Part shown: piece by piece, positions 10,946-21,900 of the stretch | Layout: each line of letters starts with the position of its first letter | Position numbering within the stretch: position 1 is the stretch's first letter | Source: Zygaena filipendulae | Taxonomy: Eukaryota; Arthropoda; Insecta; Lepidoptera; Zygaenidae | Assembly (NCBI GenBank): GCA_907165275.2 | Contig: OU015652.1 | Coordinates: 573,001 to 637,000, forward strand | DNA: 64,000 nucleotides | Reading direction: 5' to 3' | Translations under genes and position numbers: made by a program | The notes under the pieces: model-generated | The model's input: the letters and a program-made list of their open reading frames with translations, nothing else | What the model was told of the DNA's origin: nothing | The model's database searches: none

Positions 10946-11186
10946 CCCATTTAGCATCGGTATCTCCCACACTATAATGTAATAAGTTGGTGGGGAGCGG
11001 GAGATGAAGCGGATGGGTGTACGGTACGCGCTATTGTCCTGTCCTGTCGAAAAATGGAAGTGGTTTCTGAGGTTTCTATCTTGCAGCAAGTTGCTACAAT
11101 CATCAATCACTTACTTAGTTGCCGGCCGGTGTCTACACGTGGTTTTTTACTTACTTACCACTTATGGAAGTGTAAACTGGCCATAA

Positions 11187-11830
11187 TAACAGGAAGTTCT
11201 TAAATATCTTATGAGTAGAGTATTTTTTGTTGATAGAAAATAAAAAAGCTGATAAAATGTGTTCAACCCCCTCAAAAGTCCCAACTCATAAGGGTGCAGC
11301 CTCACGCAGCCACTCGACACTCGTTTGCAGTTACGTGACCTTATTTTGAATTTCCCGCGACTCAAAAAAATAGTATCTTCATGTAGTTTGTGGCCCAATA
11401 GATAGGGAACTGGTGGAAATTTAAGTAAATGATTTCATCGTCGTTGATACTAAGACGTAATGTAGTCTGGACTTATATTAACTAGAAAAAATAGGTGGCG
11501 AGCTCAGGGAGATCTGATTATTTTTTTAAATAATTTTGAAATTGTAAAAAAAATACTGTCATAAATTATATCATCGTATATCTTATTACAGAGAGAAGGT
11601 AATCTGTCTTATTAAGTAAATACATTTCATAGATAGTGAAATTATAGCTTGCAGAAGTCAGGATGGTGGGAGTTTTTATAAAAATAATTATTAAACTGTA
11701 AAAAATAAGCTATGCCATATCATTCCATCGTATTTTCAAGATTTATTTTATTTTGTAAAGTATTTGTAAATATGAGAAAAAGGTGGCAGACGTCTACATC
11801 TCTGATTTTACTTGTAATATAAAAACAATA
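11187..11830. other. AT-rich intergenic stretch, no gene seen
   Basis: No coding frame with family resemblance on either strand. One copy of the short CAGAGAGAAGGTAA motif lies at about 11590-11603. Confidence 0.4.
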
Positions 11831-12400
11831 GGGTACTTGCAGGAATTTTTTTTTTCAGTCTATTTTAAAGATATATGGCCTACTTAAACAAAGCAAGAAA
11901 AAGAAAAAAAAAATGCAATAATTAATTAAATAGAGCGTTTCAAAGTTCCTACTCTCTACTTTAGACATCTTACTTTAGACATCTTATATTATCTTTAGAC
12001 ATATGTCTAGTTAATTTGTGCTTTAGACCTTACCGCCGAAACGCGGAATGACGTCACTTGTTCAAAATTACGCCTTATTAATGTATGATAGAAATGTCAC
12101 TGTCGTATTGACAGGGTCACGTGACACTGACAGACAGATAACTTCAATATCCAAAAGCGAAATTAAGGTTGAACTGTGTCGATTTACTTCCAAAAGTTCC
12201 AGTAAAGAATCAAAATGCATCTTACCGATGCATTTTAAAGTAACAAACTTCAGAAAATAGAAAATATTCGTTGACTGTATGCACTTAGTTTCTTTTGCAT
12301 CGAAATGCACCTCACCAATGCATTTCGATGTAAATAACTTTAGAAGAAGAACAATTGGCTGTATGAACTTAGATTCTTTTGCCTTTCCCATTGGGGTAAA
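11831..12400 (+). mobile_element. GGGTACTTGCA-ended MITE, copy 1 (right end lost)
   Basis: Starts GGGTACTTGCAGGAATTTTT after TA and shares long blocks with the complete copy at 14226-14762, including TCAGTCTATTTTAAAGATA and TGACAGACAGATAACTTC. It carries extra internal duplications of an ATGCATTTTAAAGTAA(A)-type segment (about 12215-12350). No matching right terminus was found, so it is truncated or rearranged. Confidence 0.55.
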
Positions 12401-12887
12401 TTTAACAAATTCGGTTTTTTTTTTAGTTTTTTTTTTTTTTTGTTTCTGTATTCTGTATGTTTATTTTACTCTTTGGTTTAGACTCTTCTTGATGCTTATT
12501 CGTCTGTGTCTTGATGGTAGTATCTCTAAGTAGTTTGTGTTCTTGATTGAAAAAAGCTGTGTACCTACAACGAACGAAGCCCTTTTTTAAATCAAATATT
12601 TTACTTTCTACGTTGCGAAACTTGCATTCGATATCCCTGATTATTGTGAGACTATTTTTGAATTCAGATCCGGTCGGGTCTTTCGAATATTTACTTCACA
12701 GTTTTCGAAAGTGGAAGATTTTACTTTTTAGTGGCAGGTTGGTTTAGCAATGTACACTTTATTTTTATTTTGTTTTATTTAAGCATTTTGATTTTGTGAA
12801 CGCAGATTTTATATATATAATGACAATAATATCTCCATTCTCCATCAAAGATGATATAATTACTACGTTTTATTCCTTGTTTTACAG
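12401..12887 (+). other. Upstream region of BTBD9 exon 1, no gene seen
   Basis: T-rich stretch ending in the 3' splice site TTTTACAG at 12880-12887. The acceptor implies an untranslated first BTBD9 exon further left, but I cannot place it. Confidence 0.35.
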
Positions 12888-12913
12888 CTGTGGTGAATGG
12901 TGACCCCTGCATA

Positions 12914-15900
12914 ATGAGCAGCCAACACCAGTACATGACTGTGAACAACAATGCCAGCACAAAAGTTGGCGATATTGAACACATAAGTAAGATTTTCTCC
13001 CTTGTTTACTTCTATATTGTTCTTATTGTTTCTTTTTTCTTTGTTTACTTCTATATTATGCTCAATTGACATATATCATATATCCAGGGATAGAACTCCT
13101 GTCCACCTTATAGATTCTGAGAATTGTAAGAATTTAAGACTTTTTTACATAGATAGCCTCTTAATTTACGACAAATTATATTATTATTATTATCAAAATA
13201 GTATTCACCTAATTTTATATTTGTCTTATTAACTTGTTTTTATATGACATTTTTATTGAGTAAGTAGCAGCATTAGTGTGACAGGATAAAGCTCTTCAGT
13301 ATACACCCATACTATTATTTTTAAATAACTACACTTATTGTTTAAAAAAAAAACTAAAAACTAAAGCATGTATCTTTTATGTAATCAGGTCACCTCTCAG
13401 AGCACATCGGGTCATTATGTCTCTCCTCTGAGTACTCTGATGTGACGCTGATTGTGGAAGGGCAGCGCATTCCCGCCCACAAGGTGATCCTTGCAGCTAG
13501 CAGCGACTATTTCAGAGCACTGCTCTATGGGGGCATGAGAGAGGCTAATCAGGTAAGAAACTAAATAATAATTATAAACAAATTAACTGTCATAAATTAT
13601 TGTCGTAGAACGAATTTGTGAATCGTAAATTCCTGGATTCTTGTTTTTGTTCCACATATTATGCAGTTAGGAATCCTGTATTATGAAACTGTACAGCAAA
13701 CCTATAATTTTTTATTATGATGCTAGCTAAATGCACTATTAGCTAAAATCTATGGTAAGGATACCAATAATCCGTTGAAAGTACGAAAGTACCAATGGTG
13801 TCTTAGAAAAATTGGAAAAATGAAAGTTTCATTTTTCAAATTGATGTTGATGATAGATAAAATAATTAAAATTATCGTTTGATACGAAGGAAACACATTG
13901 TTTGAGACAAACCAGGATTTTTTTATGTAGGACAAAATTCAGTGGGCCAAATGAAGAATAAATCGTTTTGAATATTATTCATATTATTCACAGGCGGAGG
14001 TGGAGTTACAGGCTCCTCTGCAAGCTTTCAAAGCCCTCCTGCGATATGTTTATTCTGGTATGTAATACTCGTCACCTTCGTATATCTATGTATACTATCT
14101 ACACATCATATACTAATTGAAATAGTAGTTGGAAGTATTGATTTTTTGTTTGTTACGACTTACGAATGCTGCATTATCCCTAAGTAACATAGGCTATATT
14201 GTAACCCAGAATACTCGCGGAAATAGGGTACTTGCATGAATTTTTTTTTCAGTCTATTTTAAAGATATATGGCCTACTTAAACAAAGCAAGAAAAAGAAA
14301 AAAAATATATGTGATAATCTGTGATTGAAATGTCACTGTCGTATTGACAGGGTCATGTGACACTGACAGACAGATAACTTCAATATCCAAAAGCGAAATT
14401 AAGGTTGAACAGTGTCGATTTGCTTCCAAAAGCTCCAGTAAAGAATCGAAATGCATCTTACCAATGCATTTTAAAGTAAAAAACTTCAGAAAATGGAAAA
14501 TATGCGTTGACTGTATGCACTTAGTTTCTTTTGCCTTCTCTGAAAGAAGTAAATGTTTCCTAAAAAAATAAAAGTAACGTCATGTGTCAAGCTTGGCTGT
14601 GATTGGTGTTTCGTTGCAACGTTCCGTTTCACAAAATTAAAAGTTGAATATTTTGGAAACTATTGAAATTTTTTTAGTAAATCTTTCACGATAACACTTT
14701 TCTAAGGCTCTATTTTTGAAATATTGACACAATTTCTTATTATAAATTTCATGCAAGTACCTTATTTTCAAATTACCACTGGTGAAATAATCCTTATTAT
14801 TATAAACGCAAAAGTGAGTTTGTTGCCTTTTTGGTTACGCTTTTACGTCTCAACAGCTCAACCAATTATCATGTTTTCATACGCATAATCAGGGGTAAAG
14901 AGACGGAAATAGGGTACTTTTTGTCCCGGAATTCCCGCGGGAACTCCGAAATTAATGCGGGCGAAACTGCGGGGTACAGTTAGGTATTCAGGTATGAACG
15001 GTTGAAGTCTACATAATGTAAAACTGGTAACACTGTTGTGTCAGGTCACATGGGCCTCTCGCTGCTGCGCGAGGAGATAGTTCTGGACATGCTCGGGCTG
15101 GCCCACCAGTTCAACTTCCAGGAGTTGGAGACCGCCATATCGGACTACCTGCGCCAGGTGCTCGCGCTGAGGAACGTCTGTGCGGTGCTCGACGCCGCCA
15201 GGTGAGCTATACGCCCGTATTCACTGGATGTATTGTTGAATGAAGTACCTATAATAATATTGAAGACGCCAAATAGTCTCGTCCGAATATCTCACAAAAC
15301 ACATAAGTAACGTTAATTTTTATGTAGGTAATCTATCCCTACATGTAAATAAAAATTGTAGTAACAGAAAACAAAAAGGAAGGTTTTTGTTTTAGTATTT
15401 TTGTCAGTCCGTTTATGTACGTTAATCTCTGTAACTACTCAACGGATGCAGTTTTCATGGACAGATGTGGCTTACTTTAACTAATACATAGGTTTTTTTT
15501 GATCGAAATCAGATTTCTGGAAAAAGGTAACTAACCAACTCGCGGTCGCCATTTAATTATTATTATTGAAATTCATTTATTCAGACACATTGTTATTAAA
15601 ATTGTGTTTAAAACTATGTTAGTACAAGTAATTGTTGTCCAGTGTCTTACAAACGAACCGTCCGACCTATCAGCGATTGCGCCCAGGAGGCTGTTGCCGC
15701 TAGCCCGCGTCCGCCGCGCCATCGAGGCTGCAGTTCGCCTGCGCATGGTATATTATTTATCTGTGGCATGGTGGTGCGGAAGCAGTCCAGTCAGCTAACC
15801 TAACCTAACCCACAGGCTGCAAGTGTAAAAAGAAGTGCAAAAGGCTCGGAAGAGCGTTATTTTAACTTGATATGGGCAAGGTGCAAACCTGCGAGCTATC

Positions 15901-18900
15901 ATATTCGCTCTTAGCGACAGCGCCCGCCTCTCGCGATCAATATCTGCATCATCTTTTAAATCATCAGTCACTACGTGACCGAGATATTTAAATCTATGCA
16001 CATTGCACATGCTTCAAAGCCGCACTTCAATACCGCGTTGTGTTTGTTTTAGATTGTACGGCTTGGACGCGCTAATGGACTATTGCTACAACTATTTGGA
16101 CCGACACGCCACCGAGGTGCTCGTCCACGACACCTTCCTGCAGCTGTCTGTCGTGAGCATTTTATTTAATACTAGCTGTCCCCCGCGGTTTCACCTGTGT
16201 GAGGTTCGAAATGTCCACAAGAACTTTTTTTTTCTGAAATAAAAAAAGCCTAAGGTTCTCTTTATGACATAACATCAACATCAGCTATCTGCCAGTGAAA
16301 GCCGCGTTGAAATCGGTACAGCTGTTTCAGAGATTAGCCGGGACACACAGACATACTTACAGATAAAAATTTAAAATATTGATTTTTTTTTATGTCAACC
16401 TTCATATGCATTTAGTGAAAAGCTGTTAATTTGAAATTACAAACAGACACTTAAATTTTATTTTTTATTATTATTACTTCTCTTCAGCCATAGCACTAGG
16501 AAGCTGTGAAGGGTGGATATTTTATGGGTGCTGTCATAATAACTGTAAATTTATTGACGTCAAAAGAGCCACATTATGGGCCATTGAATAAATGATTTGA
16601 CTTTGACCCAAACGCACCCTAATGCTCGTCCGAAACGTATAACGCCAGGAAGCGCTGCAAGGTCTGCTGGAGCGCGACTCGTTCTACGCGCCCGAGGTGG
16701 ACATCTTCAAAGCGGTCTGCAACTGGTTCACCGCCAACCAGCAGTGGGTGAAGTCCGACAGCGGCCAGGCTCAAGTGGTGAGTGCACACTGATGAGGAGT
16801 GAGCAGGATGCACTGTAGCGGCGTTCCTCTTACACATGGAGACCGTTGTGTGTTCTATAGTAGTATCCGGAGTCAGGAATGCTCTTGTTGTCATGTATTG
16901 TATGAACAATGTAGACTTTGACTTGTCTATTCTACCCATAATAAAAAAATAAAATCTATCTTTCCTATAGTGCCACGAATTTTTGTTTCTCTGCCTTCTG
17001 CACAATATGACTTTTGTTTATTTTATTTTTGTAGATTTCAATAAATGTCTAACTTATCTGGTATCTATTTCTTTCTTTCTTTCATCTGGCCTTCTCGCGC
17101 CCAATATAACGATTTTTTCGATGTGTATAAGTTATATTGAACTAGACATAAGTTTTGTGGATGTTTAAAATGATAACGTAGGTATGTATATAAAATGTGT
17201 GTCGTGTCAGGTGAAGATATTGAAATGCGTGCGGCTGACGCTGATGAGCCTGGAGGAGCTGCTGACGGTGGTGCGGCCGTTCGCGCTGGTCACGCCCGAC
17301 ATGCTGCTGGACGCCATCCAAGAGAAGACGCAGACCAAGAGCACCGAGCTGCGCCACCGCGGGATGCTGCGTGAGTTGAGCTGTCCATCATTTACCTGAA
17401 ACATCATCTTAATAGGCATATTGCAATAAACTAAAGGTTGGCTGGCAGAGAATGCCGCAATGGTCTTAAATTCGCTTTTTGTACTATGTTGTGCAAAATA
17501 TTTAAATCCTTAATATTTATAAATGTGAAAGTGAATTTGTTTGCTTGTTACGCTTTCACGCCTTAACGGCTCAACCGATCGTCATGAAATTTTGCATATT
17601 ATACACGTTTTCAAGGGTACAATTCGTGCGGGAACTCCGAAATTAAAGCGGGCGAAACACATACTAGTTGATAAGTCACGTTCGCTGCCCAGTTGGTGTC
17701 CTGCATAGCTAAGATGCGCGCCACGATATGTTTATCGAACGAAAGATAAAATTGTCGACACGACAAATATTTGTGGGCGTTCAAGCAAAAAAGTGCATTA
17801 GTGGGGTATTGAGTTACTAGATTCGGTTAAACATTTTTTACCACTGGTAGACAAAACGATATAAGATGTCGACGAGAATCGATAAAGTGGCTCGATAAAA
17901 TTTTATCGTGTTGCGCATCTTACCGCCGCACTCAGAGTTGCAGCAGTTTTGCTTTAAAAATCTATACTTAACTAAGTAATCATTAAAGTCGACTCTGAGT
18001 GCGGCGGTTAGCTCCGCTGATTAGTTTGCTCAAACGGCAACGAACGCCCTCGCTTGCGCCGCGCACAGTGCCCGAGGTGAACATGGCGGCGGCGAAGCGC
18101 GGCGCGCGCGTCACGTCGGGCGACATGCGCGCCGCGCTGCTCAACGGCGACACGGAGAGCTACGACATGGAGCGCGGCTACACGCGCCACACCATCAGCG
18201 ACGCGCCCGACAACCCCGGCATCACGGTGCAGCTCGACACGTGCACCATCGTCAACCACGTGCGCCTGCTGCTCTGGGACCGGGACAACAGGTGCGCGGG
18301 ACGGGTATATACGGGCGTGAACTTAATTAAATTTAGACAGGACAACAGGTGTAAATTGAATTAAATTTAATCATGACAGGTGTAAATTTTAAATAAGTAT
18401 GAACATGAAAATTGAAAACGGCTGTGTAAATTTTATGAAATTTAGACAGGATAGCAGGTGTAAATTAAATTAAACTTAGACAGGACAACAGGTGTAAATT
18501 TTATTTGAACATGAAAACAGGCGTACATTTTATGAAATTTGGACAGGATAGCAGGTGTAAATAAAGTTAAATTTGGACAGGATAACAAGTGTAAATTAAG
18601 TTAAATTTAGACAGGATAACAGGTGTAAAAGTTAAATTTGAACAGGACAGGTTTAAATTTCATTTGAACATGAAAACCGGTGTAAATGGACATGTTGGAC
18701 ATTTCGTTCTTTATTTAAATGTTTTTCAGTAATTTGAAAAAGCAAAATTTCCGTGTGTATTTTTTTTTATTATCTAACTGACGGACTAAATGCAACTTTG
18801 CTTTTTATAGTTTTTATACCCCAGGCATGATGCTAAAAATCTACAAGAACTTATAATGCATCGGTTTGAAATGTTTCCAATATACTGAATTGTGTTTGGT

Positions 18901-21900
18901 GACGGTGTCGGTGTCGGTGTCGGATGGCGGCGCAGGTCGTACGCGTACTACGTGGAGGTGTCGGTGGACGAGAAGGACTGGGTGCGCGTGGTGGACCACA
19001 GCGAGTACTACTGCCGCTCCTGGCAGAACCTGTACTTCGAGCCGAGGGTCGTGCGCTACATCCGCGTCGTCGGCACCAGCAACACCGTCAACAAGGTGCG
19101 TCAACATTAATTCATTTATTACTACAATCAATATTATGTAGAGTTATAATGATAAATCTTTTTATGTATTACTAGCTGTGCCCCGTGGTTTCACCCGCGT
19201 GAGTTTTGGAATTCCCGCAGGAACTCCGAAGTAATCTAATTTACTCTTTATAACCTCAGCTAAATTACCAGTGAAAATCCCGTCAAAATTGGTCCAACCG
19301 TTTCGGAGATTCACCCCCGCGAGTGTCGGAGTTCCCGCAGGATCTCTTTATATCAGGAACCTTTGCGGACGCAAGCAGAATAACCCGCCAAAGTTACATC
19401 ACAATCGGACCGATGGTTTCGAATTGCATAGCGGACAAACATTCAAACATTCATTTTTATTTATAAAGAAGATGATGAGATTATTAAGTAACCGGGTCCG
19501 AGACGTCATGTATATTGTTATTTTGTAATTTTATTTTTTATGTTATTTTTTACGGTTCCGGCTGAAAACAAGTGCTACCTCACAGAGTAAAATGTGTGAG
19601 ACAGCATCATACTGAGCCGGCACCATTTATTATATATTTAGAGTCGTTTTAATGATTTTAAGTAAAGATTTTTTAAACAAAATTGCCGCAATCAGAGACG
19701 TTGATTAAATTAATGTTAATTGGCATTTGACTAAATGAGCGGCCGACGACTTGGTAAGATCGCGGGACGCCATTGGATGCGGAAAGTACAAAGACCGGTC
19801 GTTGTGGCGATCCTTGGGGGAGGCCCGTGTCCAGCTGCGGGGCCCATATGATGAGTATACGTGTTGTGCGGCGTCAGGTGTTCCACGCGGTGGCGCTGGA
19901 GGCGATGCACACGGCGCGCGTGCCGCCGCTCTGCGAGGGGCTGGTGCGGCCGCTGCACAACGTGGCCACCGTCGAGCTGTCCGCCGTCGTCATCGAGGGC
20001 ATCAGGTAATGGTTGATGTTGCATCACCTTATGGAGTGATATCACTCCACTTCCCAGCCCAGCGACACTCCCTTGAACCAAAAGTTACTATGGATTTATG
20101 CGCGAACTTTTTTACCAACTTTGGAATACTTAACTAATTTTCTATGACCGCGTCATACATTGCATTGGTATGGTTGGCACAAAATGCTTTCATAGATCGG
20201 ATCAGCGATTAGTATGGAAGTGCCTACTCTTAAAACGTAGTGATTATTTGCTCAGTGCCACTTCCTTAGAAACCGTGGCGCGCCTGCCCCGCCTACATAT
20301 CATCCCTAATTAATTATTTATTTTCTCTGTGATCTACACCGGCAGCGATGCTTTCGTCCGTCGCTGCTGGCGTTGCCCGTCGTGCGTATAGTGTTGTACC
20401 ACACCGACTCGCAACGAGTGTTGTAGCACACCGAATCGGAAACCAATCTAACAGTTGTAGTATTGTTTGTGATGTGTGTGTGTGTGTGTGTGCGGCAGCC
20501 GGTCGCGCAACGCGCTGCTGAACGGCGACACGGAGCACTACGACTGGGAGCAGGGCTACACGTGCCACCAGCTGAACTCGGGCGCGGTGGTGGTGCAGCT
20601 GGCGCAGCCCTACATGCTGTCGTCGCTGCGCATGCTGCTGTGGGACTGCGACTACCGCCACTACTCCTACTACGTGGAGACCTCCGTCAACTACTGGGAC
20701 TGGGAGACGGTCGCCGACCGCACCAGGGACGCTTGCAGGTCGGTTGCGTTGAACGCACCGCCATTATATTTTATTGATACACTAGCTATCCCGCGCGGTT
20801 TCACCTGTGGGAATTCCGGGATAAAAAGTACCCTATGCCACTCAGGATCACTGTAGCTTCCTATAAGTGAAAGAGTTTTCAAAATCGGTTCAGTAGGTTC
20901 AGAGATTACCCCCTACAACCTCACAACTTTACCTTCTAAAACTTTAGTTAATAATTAAAATATATACAGTGGTGGTCATATAATTAAGAACGCTGATATG
21001 GAAGGAAGATTTTTTTCTAAACTAAGACGCAAAACTAATTGCATGCATTTTTTTTTATTGCTCTCGGTATTGTAAAACTATTCCATAATACCTCTGTATT
21101 CATTGATACACACGATTAGCTAAAAATAAATATACAAACTTTTTACACTACTTCTAAACATAGTATTCCTGTTTACTGGCTGGTCACGTTATTAAGAACG
21201 ATAAATAGTTTATACCTTTATTCAAATTTAAATAGAGAACACTCAGTCGATTTGTTACTGTTTGTATAATTTTGGCGCCATTTAGTGCTGTAAAAGATTA
21301 AAAGTGATTGCTTCTTATGAAAAAACAATGGGAAAAAATAAAAGTTGTGATAAATGTACAAGGGATGTAATAATAAAACTTCGCCGGAAGAATTGGTCTT
21401 ACAAAAAGATAGCCGACCATCTGCAATGTTCAAAAACGATGGTTTTCCATGCTGTAAAGCATTTTGCTATGTATCAAACTACTTCGAATGTTCCACGTGT
21501 ACCTAAACAGAGAAAAACAACTCCTCGAGATGACCGAAACATCGTTCGTATGGCAACACAAAATCCTTTTAAAGGGTCCAATGAGCTGAGAAAAGAATAT
21601 TTTGGTGAAAACAACCCTTCAGCAATCTCAGCACGCACTGTTCGAAGACGTTTGGTAGAAGAAAAATTGCACGGTAGGATAGCAAGAAAGGTACCCATGT
21701 TGAAACTTTGCCACAGGCAAGCCCGGCTTGCATTTGCGAGAAAGTATGAAAACTGGACTGTGCGACAGTGGAAAAATGTACTTTTTTCTGACGAGACGAA
21801 AATAAACAGAGTATGTTCTGATGGAAAACGATATGTACGACGTCCCCCGAATACAGCATTCGACCCTAAGTACACGAAAGTTACATTAAAGCACGGTGGT

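Larger units (their letters stand above)
8949..11183. mobile_element. 2.2 kb TIR-bounded element, PIF/Harbinger-like, no transposase seen
   Basis: The left end TGGCCGGTTTACACTTCC and right end (minus strand) TGGCCAGTTTACACTTCC form inverted repeats that extend about 29 bp with one or two mismatches (8949-8976 and 11156-11183). TAA flanks both ends (8946-8948 and 11184-11186), the trinucleotide target duplication typical of PIF/Harbinger elements. No Harbinger transposase or Myb-like frame was found, so it would be non-autonomous. A LINE fragment is nested inside, and the body holds a recurring CTGACACGCTCGAGTA-like motif. Confidence 0.6.

Noticed and set aside
15604..15798. 64-codon plus-strand frame in BTBD9 intron 4
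   Set aside because: It is the complement of a LINE remnant on the minus strand.
16597..16818. Plus-strand frame overlapping BTBD9 exon 6
   Set aside because: Wrong frame; exon 6 reads EALQGLLERDSFYAPEVDIF in BTBD9 phase.
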